NCBI RefSeq assembly: GCF_020921035.1
Contig: NC_063156.1
Span: forward strand, 2,852,001 to 2,916,000
DNA: 64,000 nt
Reading direction: 5' to 3'
From: Rhodamnia argentea
Lineage: Eukaryota; Streptophyta; Magnoliopsida; Myrtales; Myrtaceae
In this document: positions 48,821 through 60,000 of the stretch, piece after piece
Numbering within the stretch: the stretch's first letter is position 1
Layout: each line of letters starts with the position of its first letter
Made by a program: the position numbers and the translations under genes
The notes under the pieces: model-generated
The model's input: the letters and a program-made list of their open reading frames with translations, nothing else
Told to the model about the DNA's origin: nothing
Database searches by the model: none

Positions 48821-49339
48821 TGGAGGTGTCAATGATTCGATTCGGTTTGATTTTTTAAGAAAATCAAACCTAATTGAACCACTATGGTGCAAACTTGAAC
48901 TGAACCGAATCTCACCTGAACCGAATATGAACTAAATCAAAAATCCAATTCGGTTCGGTTCGGTTCTGTTTCATTTAGTTAGGCTTTCGATTTGTCTTTT
49001 TTGATTTTTATGTTTATGTTTAATTTTCCTTTTTCTTTCTTTTTTCTTTTTTTGTTCAAATTTGGCGGAGCCACCGGCCATTGGCTGATGGCCTGCAAGA
49101 GTGTCGCGGCCCTTTTCCCTTAAAAAGAAAAGAAAACAATAAAAAATAAAAAAGAATAGTTATTTTGAAAATTTTTAATGCGTTTTGGTTAGCCGAACGG
49201 AACCGAACTGGAAAATAAGAATGGTTACTTTTCAATTATCCAAACCCAAAATCAAACCAAATTGAAACGCAGAAATTTTCAATTCAGTTCGGTTTCAATT
49301 TGTGATTTGATTTTACAGTTCGGTTTTTGACATCCCTAG
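48821..49339. mobile_element. hAT-like MITE (519 bases)
   Basis: Starts 'tggaggtgtcaa' and ends 'ttgacatccctag', inverted near-matches of the common plant TAGGGGTGTCAA terminus. The interior is rich in 'ttcggttcggtt'. A 7-base direct duplication TTTATGA flanks it (48,814-48,820 and 49,340-49,346). The paralogous site in copy 2 (about 56,236-56,245) is uninterrupted. No transposase. Confidence 0.8.
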
Positions 49340-49440
49340 TTTATGAACCAATTGTGCATAATTATCCGGTCTATAAATCCGACATTTCCATTAATTTGTT
49401 TCCTAAAAGAATTCCAAATATGCAGCAGCAAGCAATGTCT

Positions 49441-51831
49441 TCTCTAAAAGTTGCCTGTGAAGTTCGAACTCGGTACTCTAATTTACAAGAAATTGGTCAT
49501 CCTTCTGTTTTACTTCTTATTTGTTAGCCTTGTCCCTCTCCCTCTTCTCCCTGTTCATTATTTCTTTATTCCCATTGTAACCCCTTTGTATTAAACATGC
49601 GTTCTTTGTATTGGAATATAACTATACATTAGCATAAGGGCAGATTTATGTGAATACAAATACATAAGTTCCGTAGACTCGAGGCACAGCAAAGAACAAA
49701 CGAACCACAACATGTCAAAACATCGCGTTAACTATACCATTTTGAAAGTTGCTCAGAATGATGAGTATTGTATTGATGTCAGACTTCTATTATACGTCTG
49801 TTAATTTAAAGTCCTCTTTATGCTTAAGTGCGTGTATGTAACTTTTTATTTGTACACCAATCTACGCGAAGATATTTCTGAGCAACTACGGCGAAGGTTC
49901 CCAATTTTTTGCTTTGTAGGTTTCTCATTCACTTCAATTTTTTCAAATTCTCATGATTTAATTATTCTATTACCCCCCCTTTTTCCATTTCGAGGAAATT
50001 AAGGGGAAATTACGTTGTCATATTCGTGGTCGGGCCCCAGTTTATACTCGGCTCTATCGCTAGTGGAAGATGCTTCCGAGCAATCTCGAGTGTTTCTCTG
50101 TCTTATTCACTTCGTTGTTGGCGAGATCTTTCTGAGAATTTGTTCTTCTGTTACCCTTTTGGTCCGAGGAACTGCTCTTATCACTTACTTTTGCTTACAC
50201 GCCTCCGTAGAATGGAGACACAAAAATAGTACACGCGTTTCCGGAGTGCGGTTATGGCGTTTTTGGCGAAACGACATCCACGGCGGTTGTCTTTGGGTTT
50301 TGGATTGAATCTTCCGATGAGCTCGCATTGAGGTTCTCTTTTTTTTTTTTTTTAAATTCTCGAAAGAGAATTGTATTCATTGCTCAAAAACAATTTGTAT
50401 GAGGCTTACATATGTTTCATAGCAAAGCAAATCGAAGCAGAACAAAGCCCAGGATGCTACGGACAAAACCAAATCCGAAAAACGAAGATGGTTACCATCA
50501 GGGTTGAACGTCCACCGATTTTGAAGTGCTTTGAATTGTGGGTTTTTTTTAATTTTTTTTTTTTTGTTAGATTGAATTGTGGACTTTTTTTTTTTTTTTT
50601 GGTCATGGTCAGATAAAGATTTCCAGAATTGTGGGCTTGAAATGCAGATCTGCCACAAAGAAAAGGAGAAACCTGGTAGATGTGACAAAATGGGTCAAGA
50701 ACCCATATCTGAATTCATATTTAGGAGTGTGGATTATAAATAAGTTGTTTAACAAACTTAAGTGGGTCACAAATGGGTCTTGAATAGATTTTAAATGGTT
50801 CCTAAATGAGTTATCTTACTGTCTTGAGTGAGTCATAAGACTATTTTCCAACTTTTTACCCTATTTTTTTTTCTTTCCTGACGAGTTTGGCGAGAGTCGT
50901 CGGCAAACCCTCGTCGATCCCAAGCGTGGGCCGGCCAACCCTTACCGGGTTTGGGCCCGTGGCTGGGAGCCATGAACCCTCGCCAAATCTGGGTCGGGTC
51001 GGGTATGAAGAAAATAAAAATAAAATAAAAAAAATGAAAAAATAAAAGAAATTCTATTTTTTTATTTTTTTTAAAGGAGAATAAAAATTGTCCATAATAT
51101 TTTAGCAATATAATTTTTTTTAATAATTTATAGTTTTTGTTAAAGCATTTTAGTAATATAAGTCGAGTAGGATATGGATAAAAAAAATTGTATTGCAATA
51201 AATGGGCCAATTTGGGGTCGGGTCATTTCTGATCCGACCCAAATTCGATCCAATCCACTCGTTTAAGCGATCTAGAACTCGCGCACCTCCAATGTCAATG
51301 TATCATGGAAAATGCCAAGTCGCCTCTATCTCTCAAGCGCGTGAATTAAATACCGCTTCGACTCAGTATTATCGGGGAAAAAAAGAGAGTAGAAATCCAG
51401 GGTTTAATTGTAACAAGAGGAAGAAGAATATCCGATCCGTTTTTCAGAAAAATACAATAGGAAATCTCTGAGATAAATGTCGAAGGCACGCGTTGCTAGA
51501 ACGCCTTTGACCTTTCTTCTTTTTATGGTCAAAAAACACGCCTTGACCTCATCCGCCAATCCTTTTAACTTGCTTGGTCCTCATGCCGAGTCAATGGAAG
51601 AAGCGAGGTACGACTGATGGCTCGATCGGAGTATGGACGACGTGATGAGAAAATATGCACTCGCTTTCTCGCAATTAATGCATGCCGTGAAAACGAGGTG
51701 TTCCAACTTTTGCAAATTGAGGAAAAAAGAAAAAACTTTTTCAATTAAGGTCTTGATGAGCATTTCTTAACCATAGCATCTCACGACTGCTTATTCCTAT
51801 CACTACAACGTGCTCTAGTTATTTAAAGGAA
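49441..51831. other. spacer, nothing recognised
   Basis: Plus-strand frames at 50,015-50,308 and nearby show no family features. Several T runs (50,340-50,353, 50,546-50,600) and an AT-rich block at 51,000-51,200. No terminal repeats defined. Confidence 0.4.
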
Positions 51832-52535
51832 AAGTTACCAAAAAAAATCCTAAATCTATTATAATTGTGTCAATTCGATCTTAATTTTTTTTTTTACCGA
51901 TTCAATCTTAAACATTTTGTAATTGTGCTAATTCGGTCATTCCGATGAATTTTGACGCGAGCATCGATGTAGACGCCGGCCGGCTAGCGAACTAATATTT
52001 TAATTATATTTTTATATTTTTTTTTTCCTTTGTTCTTTTCTTTTCTTATTTTATTCTTTTTTCTTCCCTTCCCCTCCCCTGTTCTTCGGCTTCAACTTCC
52101 CTGTTCTTCTGCTTCTACACCAGTTCATCGAAGAAGACGAATCGAACCAACAAGCCACTCGCCATGCCACCGTCTACAATCACAACCTATCATCTCTACC
52201 TTCGCCCCACCCCGGCACCTCCTTGCCGCAGCCCCCACGAAGCCCCCGTCATGGTTTTACGTGTCGAGGGCCGCTGCACCAATTCACATCACGCACGGCT
52301 CGCTGGACCTCGAGGAGGCTCTCGCCGGCCTCACCATGGTCGGGCGAGGGCGGTTCCGACCCGTTTATCTAAAAAATTATTAAAATATTAGGTCGCTGGT
52401 CAATGGGCCAAAACTTATCGGATGGACTGAATGGACACAATTGTAAAAGATTTAGGATTGAATCGGCAAAAAAAAAAATTAGGACTGAATTGACATAATT
52501 GTAATAAGTTTATGATTTTTTTGATAATTTTTCCG
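51832..52535. repeat. fold-back element, family A
   Basis: Left arm 'ttaccaaaaaaaatcctaaa', right arm 'tttatgatttttttgataat'. The GC-rich loop (52,130-52,370) contains a 117-codon frame without family features; similar loops occur in other copies. Confidence 0.75.
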
Positions 52536-53207
52536 TTATTTAAAACATTTATTATGATCGAACACCTCCCAAATAGTTTCAAGTTTCACCGTTTTGAATG
52601 TGGATTTGTTTATATATTAGAACTGATGTGCGCTGCAAGAGTTTTGTGTATAAATTTGAGTAATTCGTCCTTTTTTAGCTAGTGGGCAGTTTTCTATTTT
52701 CGACGCTTTCACAATTTTTATTAAACTTTGAAAAAAGGTTATTCAATGAGAAGGATAAATATGATTAGAAAGAATTAAAACAAGCGAACTCCTTTCAAAG
52801 ATAGAGAGCGATGTAAATGTAAAATTCGAGAATTTAAAAAGTGAGGCAAACCTCATTTTTGACTTAAATATATTGCACATTGCCATGCCGGGCATTGCGA
52901 AAATTCAAGGGTCGACTGACGAAATATCCGCCTCAAATCGTCTCTCTTTTTTCCTCCCTCGCATTTCTCTTTAATCCACGTTTCGCATTTTAACATTCTC
53001 TCTGTTTTTTTTTATTTTTTGCACTACTTTGCCTTTTTTATTTCCCGATCGAAATCAGTGGGCCAGAAATCTGGCCACGATGCTTTTTTCGCTCTCGCAC
53101 TTGTTCCGTCAAAAAAGCAAAGGGTCGAATCCAGAACCTACCACCGCCTCTCATTCTTTTGTCAAATGGATGGCCTCCGGTTCTCTCCTTTACTCGAACC
53201 CTCTCGC
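52536..53207. other. spacer, nothing recognised
   Basis: AT-rich. Short open frames at its right end continue into the plastid-derived fragment and have no protein similarity. Confidence 0.4.
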
Positions 53208-53356
53208 GTTAGCAAGAGTGGAGATTCGAAGGAATTGACGGGGGCCCGCACGAGCAGTGGAGGGTGTGGCTTAATTCGTTCGCAAAGCATCGGAATTTGA
53301 CTTGCTACGAATCCTCTTAGAAAGAGAGGTGCTCTCCTTTGGGAGTTTGGAAAGCG
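53208..53356 (+). pseudogene. plastid 16S rRNA fragment inserted in nuclear DNA (NUPT)
   Basis: Contains 'gttagcaagagtgg', then the universal SSU block 'aattgacgggggcccgcac', 'tggcttaattcg', and 'gaatcctcttagaaagagag' followed by 'ctttggga'. The last part matches the plastid/cyanobacterial helix (cgaatcctcttgaaagagag) rather than mitochondrial 18S. Substitutions are scattered and about 10 bases are missing after 'cgcaaagc'. About 150 of some 1,490 bases of 16S remain, so it makes no functional rRNA. Flanking sequence is not plastid. Confidence 0.85.
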
Positions 53357-53591
53357 AACCTTTGGCTTTTATTCCCCTCTTTTTCCAAGTCATATCTCGA
53401 GAATCAGAATCCTTCATATTATACAGAAATTAACAAAAAAAAAAAAAAGATTAAAAAAGACGGGCCCACAAGTTTTTTGCATGAAAGTCGAAACGCTGTT
53501 GGCGTTGGTCCCAAGCCGAAGGAACCAAGCTTCGTCCTGCTAATCACGTCCACAAGCCGAAGCGGCATATCCCCAAATAGAGAGCCCATCA

Positions 53592-53640
53592 GACACGTGG
53601 CGCACAAAGAACGGATCGGACACGTGGCGCACAAAGAATG
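53592..53640. repeat. tandem 27-base repeat with G-boxes
   Basis: The block 'gacacgtggcgcacaaagaa' occurs twice with a 27-base period. Each copy has a CACGTG core (53,594 and 53,621). It lies just before segmental duplication copy 2. Confidence 0.8.
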
Positions 53641-54307
53641 GAGCGATCACTATTGACGTGGATTGTGGGGACTACCCAATTTTCTCTCTTGCTTTTTGAG
53701 TTTTTATGCTCATTCACGTTCGTGCGTGCACCACCGTCAATTCTTCACGTCCTTATTAAGGGAACCCTCTTGACTCTTAGTTAATCTTGAAGAATACTAG
53801 ATTTCCTGCTTAAACGACGCTAGAGACACTCAAACCGATTCCTCAACTAGGTTTCGAGAAAAACCTTCCGATTCGATCGTGGGTAGCTTAATATATGGCG
53901 TTGTCGTTTGACGTGTTGAACTACCGTAACGCACGATATCTTTTGCCCTCTTTAGGTAGGGCTGCAGACTTTTTCTTTTATCTCGACATGACGTGACTTA
54001 AGCTCTGTGTGCACGGCCGATTAGATTAGGAACCTATTTGGCCCAACAAACGGGGGACCATTTGGCCAAAGCGACACGACAACAGGCTGCGTAATCCGAG
54101 TGACAAACGATGCTGTCCTCAATAGTGAACCATGGCATGGGGTAAGGAGGGTGGGATGTGAACCATGTCACATCGCTGCGGAATAGGCGAGCCAGGACCG
54201 TGCGTTCTTTGGATGCCACCTGACCGTCCGATGTGTTGTTTTTGCAACTCTTCTTTTTCCCCCCCTTTAATAATAGAGCTAAAACAATCCAGGCAAAATT
54301 TCAAAGG

Positions 54308-54825
54308 TTAATACCACGAAAAAGTCCAAATTGATACATTTATGATAAATGTATCCCAAATTATTTGTTTGATCATGAAAAGCCTCAAGCTGATGCACTT
54401 GTGATAAATTTATCCTAAATTAATTTTTTTGACAACGAAAAACCCTCAACTGGTACATCTATAACAAATTTACCCTAAACTAATTTTTTTACCATCAAAA
54501 ACTCAAAAATGGCATACTTGTGACAAATTTACCCTTCGTTAAATTAGGTTAATATCACGAAAAACCTCAAACCGATACACATGTGACAAACAGAGGATGA
54601 AAACTCCAAACCAGTACATCTCAGAAATGCTACGTGCCGTAACTCGGTAATTTGACGGTTAGATTTAACGAAAACTAACGGATGATAAATTTGTTATATG
54701 TGTACCGGTTTAGGGTAAATTTGTTACAAGTGTACTAGTTTTAGATTTTTTATGGTCAAAAAAATAGTTTTGGATAAATTTGTCATAAATATACCGGTTT
54801 GGGGTTTTTCATTGTATTAACCCAA
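54308..54825. repeat. fold-back element, family B
   Basis: Left end 'gttaataccacgaaaaagtc', right end 'gggtttttcattgtattaac'. Arms contain several 'aaatttaccctaaa'/'agggtaaatttgtta' pairs. Inserted in duplication copy 2 only. Related to 39,751-40,145. Confidence 0.75.
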
Positions 54826-55924
54826 TTATACGGGCGGGAGGGGCAGCCATCTCGTCTATAGCCGCTACCCCCACCACTAGTGGGGAGTCAACGATGGCCA
54901 ACACCTCGTTGAGGGCCGAGGACCATGCTGACCAGAGGCCCGTGACACTCTCCCGCACCCGAGTGAGGGTTATTAGCCCTTGAATCGACACTCATCGACG
55001 GTGGGGTGACGACTACAGGCGGGCAGCCCTCCCACTTGTATTATTAATTTTTTTTAACTTTATCATTTCTAATTTTCAAAAAATAGAAAAAGGAAAAAAC
55101 AAGAAGGAAAAAAAAAAAAAGAGTAAATGACAAACATGGTGTTGAGACTACATGGCCACTTTAGGCCCTTTTTTTAAACAAATTATGGTACTTTAGATAC
55201 TTATTTAAAATAAGGTTCTCTTCGATATCTTATTTTAAAAAGTGAGAATATATTGAGCTCTTGTTTGATTTTTTTCTTGGAATCAATTGTGTTTTTTCAC
55301 TTTTAAAAAATTAAGAATTTTCATTTTGAAAAATATCACTTGGATAATTGCTTAGACATGTTCTATTAAGATCGAGTAAACGAAATGTATATGTTCTTAT
55401 ACGTCATTAGTCATTAATTGATCCTAGATCAACTTTCCTTCTATGAATTACTGTGTTTCTATTCAAGTATCTTGTTTCTTATGTGGTAATCCCCCGATAT
55501 CTAATCTTCATTCATAATCCGGAGCCAGTAGGATCAGCTCATTCGAAATAACACTTAGAACATTTCGGAACTTTTATGTTCTTAAAATTGACACATTTGA
55601 TTTCGATGTGATTACTAGTTGATGACCCCTAGGATATGAAAATACAGGTTAACAATTGTCATAAACCACGAGCGATGCATTGGGCTGAGATTAATCCCAC
55701 TCAACTGCCTCCTTGCTATAAAAAGATCACTCAACAAATAATGAGCAGATGATAGGACGATCGCTTTGAGAAAAATAAATAAATTACTTAATACGATCTC
55801 TTAAAATGGCAAATCGAACATGTCATACCTTTTTTTTTTGAAAAAAATTGAACACCACAATATAAAAGAAGACGCTTAATGAAGGCAGATTATCGAGCCG
55901 AAGATGGACCAAAGAAAGATTTGA

Positions 55925-56240
55925 TAAATCTATAAATGGAAAATGATATAAATGATTTATAAATTTTGATTTTCTTGAACTTTTAATATGTTCAATATGG
56001 TCTTAAACTTTAACCTAATGTGTAATACGATTCATAATTTTTCTTTAAATTTGTTTAATGCGTTCCATAAACTTGTGGTACATATTTAATTTAGTCCTCG
56101 GACTAGTTAATACGGGGACAAGATTGAATCCGGGTGTATAATAATGCAGAGATAGAATTAAGCATTTACAAGATATTTGTGGATCGCGCTGAACAAATTA
56201 AAAGTAGTGAGATGACATTGCACTTTAGATTAAAATTTAT
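55925..56240. repeat. inverted-repeat element, family C, in duplication copy 2
   Basis: Contains 'cttttaatatgttcaatatg' on the left and 'gaacaaattaaaagtagtga' on the right. Counterpart of 48,585-48,812. Confidence 0.55.
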
Positions 56241-56769
56241 GGACCAATCGCGCGTAATTATCCCATCTATAAATTGGATATTTCCAATTATCTGTTCCCT
56301 AAAAAAATCCCAAATATTTTCTGGCTTCGCTCCTCTACATCATCCACATGCACTCCGCGTCCGTTCGACGGCCGAAGATTCACCGTGCAGTTCGACAGTG
56401 ACGTCATCACACGGCATGCGCGCTCTCCCTCCGCGCTGTTTTATTAATAGAGGACTCCGCACGAGAAAACGAAAACGAAAGGAAATTAAAAAAAAGAAAA
56501 AAAGGAAGAAATCATTCTTGAGGAAAAGAGAGCGTAAAAAAGGGCGAGGAACCACAGAAAAAACCTGGCCGTTTCACGGGTCACCAGGAGGTGGAGGAGG
56601 GAGACCGCCGGTACCGGTTAATTCCGTTATTCTCCTTTCAGCCCCCGTCGCCTTATTCCCCGATCGAAATTGAAATTTAAACCCACCTTTTACCGGCTGT
56701 TCCCCGTTCCCCATTGCCGCCACCTCACCACCGCCTCCGCCACCTCCTCCTCCCTCTCCGTCGTCGTCT

Positions 56770-56778
56770 CTATAAATA
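56770..56778 (+). promoter_or_regulatory. TATA box of the EEP/EF-hand gene
   Basis: CTATAAATA, 237 bases before the start codon. A C/T-rich stretch lies just upstream ('cctcctcctccctctccg'). A transcript start near 56,802 would give a 5' UTR of about 200 bases. Confidence 0.65.
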
Positions 56779-57006
56779 GGAGCGAAATCGAACCTCGCTG
56801 CTCCTTTCTTCGCAAGCACCAACGGCGAGCGCTCTTTAGCGTCTTCGAAGCGGGACTTGGGGCTCGTCGGTATTTTGCATTGCGCGTCGTTTCTTCCGGA
56901 CGAATCGTTAGCATCGGAAGGAGGGAAGCGGGATACCTCTTGGTTTGTCCTTTTGCGATTTGATTTTTGCGGTATATATTTGGAGGATTTGTGCCCGATT
57001 CGGAAC

Positions 57007-60000
57007 ATGAGGAAGGAGAAGAGGCGCGCGATGAAGGGGAGGGTGTCGCGGATCGGGAGCTACGCGATCGCGTCGTCGGTCGGCGATCGTCAGCATCCTT
57101 GCATTACCTGCACTACCTTCAACATTCTCGCCCCTATCTACAAGCGCTTGAACCTTAAGGTTGTCTTATTTGCCCGAATCTCTTGCGCTCGATGTTAGAA
57201 TCCGGAAAAAGAAATGTCGCTCGCGTTGTTTCTTTCTCTGTTCGATTTGGTACACGCTTTTCCTCGACGCGTGGTCACGTTAGTCGGGGTCAATACGCAT
57301 AGGATTTGATTTTTCCTTGCTTGCTTTTGGCTGAATTTTGGAGTGACGATTTGTTTTTGTCCTTTTTCCGATGCGGTGGACTCAGGATCGCAGTTGTCGT
57401 GAAAGTGACTACAGAGCTTATTGGCTTGAGAGGAATCATCGGATATTGGATTGGTTGTTAGACGAAAGGTCATCGATTATTTGCCTTCAGGTTGTATGTC
57501 TCGTCCATTAGTCCGTTGTTTGTTGGATTGAATCCGGATTGGAAGGTCATGCAGATTTTATACGGGCAACAACGAGTTAAAATGACTTTATGTTTGGTTC
57601 TTTACTTGGAATGTTTACAGGAGTTCTGGGTCGGTAATGAAGAGCTCGTCAACATGTACGAGAAGAGGCTGGGTGATGCTGGTTATATCAGTTTCAAGCT
57701 TGCACGGACCAACAACCGTGGAGATGGTATGTTGCCTAATTTACAAGTTGAAGTTTATCCATTCCTTTTGATGTGAGTTCTTTTGTTTGATTCTCGTATG
57801 TCACCCCGTCAATTGATGGAACTTTAAGCACTTTTTCGATGCGGTTTTACGATGCATTGATTGAAGTTCTTAAGGGTCCGTAAACTATGTAGTTTCATAA
57901 AGGGGACTTGAATCTCAAGGTAGCATATAGAGAACATTACTGCTTTCCTACTTTTACTGATGTTAATAACGAGCTTCAGATTCTTTGTTGCTGGAAAAGC
58001 AGCCTTTTTCGAGCTTATATCAACCAAATCATTGATTGAGTCTTAAATATCAAGAGAAAAAAAGGGTAGTCTGCGTCTGGTTTTTGTGGAATATGAAGGA
58101 AAGGACAGATTAGGATTTTGTTAAGGAATCACTAGCTTTATAGACCTAATCAGATACATTTCTCAAGGTAATTGCTGGAAGAAAAGGATTTGGATGTAAT
58201 TTGGAGTCATTGTGTTGGCTAAATCTGCATAAGATTGCATGCACAGTAACTGGGAGATTTTCATTTGTTTGCGCAGTTTGTTGGCCAAAAAGTTCGTTTA
58301 TTCTCACTTGCTATAAAGATGGGATAGTTACATTCTGCAAAGTAGTTGTTCTGCAGTAGTTTGTTTTCGGTGAACAATGCTGGGAAATACAGTCGTGGCT
58401 ATTCGTTCATCTAACATTTTCTTATTTGCTATTGACTTGTGATGCAATTACTGGAGTCTCCAGGATTGCTGATTGCTGTTCGGAGAGACTATTTTAGAGT
58501 CATCAAATATAGGGAGCTACTTTTCCCTGATTGCGGAGATCGGGTTGCTCAGTTATTACACGTTGAACTAGTTGCACCCTTCCCAGAGTGCCGTAGTAAT
58601 GATGTTGGGCAAGAAATCCTCATTGTCAATACCCACTTATTATTTCCCCATGACTCTAGTCTCTGTATAGTACGACTTCATCAGGTAAATGTTTTTCTCT
58701 TCTGCTAATCTAGTCACCTGCTATAACTTTATTGATTATTTACCAGTCCCATTAGCAGTCATGCCTCAGCTCAAGATTCCTTTACTATCTTGGGTAACAG
58801 GTGTACAAAATCTTGCAATCCGTGGAATCATATCAGAAAGAAAACAACCTGAATTCCTTGCCCATAATACTCTGCGGGTAAACTAGTTCTTGGCTTCATT
58901 TCCAGAGAGTTAAACATATTTTATAATTGTGTTGATCTTTGTATCCTTTATCTTGTGCCTCAATTCTCACAGCGACTGGAATGGAAGTAAACGTGGTCAT
59001 GTTTATAAGTTCCTTAGGTCTCAGGGGTTTGTTTCCTCGTATGATACTGCTCATCAGTACACTGATGCAGATGCTCAAAAGGTTCTTTTGACCTAAATTC
59101 AGCTCTTAACTTTTGTTTATTCAGTTAGCACATTCTCTCTGCTTATTGATTCCATTTTTTCCTTTTTGTTGTTCAGTGGATTAGCCACAGGAATCATCGA
59201 GGAAATATCTGTGGCGTAGATTTTATATGGCTCCTCAATCCTAACAGCTACAGAAAATTACTAAAGACAAGTTGGATTGAGACGGTGTTTGGCATGTTCA
59301 AGGTAAGTTTTCCAGTTTTGCCCTATATACTCCTATGAATCATTCACAGTTACTTGCATATATTCCATCAATTGCACGTTATCATAAATAGCTAAAGATC
59401 TTTGATTTTATCCATATCCTGCGGTATCGCTTACTGAACTCAAATGAACTGCCACTATCCTTACAGCCAGGTGTCTCGTCCATTATTTTGGGTTTAAGCA
59501 TCTGTTCTTTCCTCAACATGCTAATATTCATTGTCTGGCATTGACAATTATGTTTTACTGTCACTTCCACCATAAGAGACGGATCCTCATACACTTATGG
59601 AGATTTATGTTTTAGTGAGGATCTGTGCATCTTCTTTGTTACTAATGCTGTACGTGTCCTTGTCTGATTCCAATCTTAGAATGGTTTATGACTCTGATTT
59701 TGTGTTTTGTTGACTTGACCTAACTTCTTTTTCTGGTTTTTTTTTAACCAATTGTGGTCCTGCAGATGCTTTTCTGAAATTATGACAGAAGTGTTTAACC
59801 ACGTTGGCTATCGTGAATATTCTTTTGTTAACTTAGTGCACCTTTGATTGGTCTAAAAACTAAAGCAGTGCCCTGTGATTGCGGAGGGATTTAAATTTAG
59901 AGGTTGAAGCATTTTTCATATTCAATACTATTTCATGTTGCGCCTTGTTATGTATACAGTTCTTAGCTAACTGAACCCCATGCGTTTATTTTTGGCAACT

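Larger units (their letters stand above)
47089..49440. repeat. segmental duplication, copy 1
   Basis: Aligns in direct orientation with 53,655-56,320. Shared blocks include 'ggactacccaatttt', 'aggtttcgaga', 'gcgacacgacaacaggctgc', 'gcgagccaggaccgtgcgtt', 'ctccttgctataaaaagatc' and 'cgatctcttaaaatgg'. Compared with copy 2 it has an extra block of about 300 bases near 47,600-47,910 and the MITE at 48,821-49,339. A minus-strand frame (47,646-47,425: IEDNTVCHRTYAACCRVA) has a counterpart in copy 2, so part of the unit may once have been coding. Confidence 0.85.
53655..56320. repeat. segmental duplication, copy 2
   Basis: Direct partner of 47,089-49,440. It carries an extra stretch of about 1.2 kb (54,300-55,490), including a family B fold-back element, and lacks the MITE of copy 1. 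Its right end lies about 450 bases upstream of the TATA box of the EEP gene, so it supplies distal promoter sequence of that gene. Confidence 0.85.

Noticed and set aside
50015-50308. 97-codon plus-strand frame
   Set aside because: No signal of codon bias or family; an overlapping frame in another phase is equally long.
53208-53356. functional rRNA gene
   Set aside because: Only about 150 bases of a roughly 1.5-kb plastid 16S gene are present and they have diverged.
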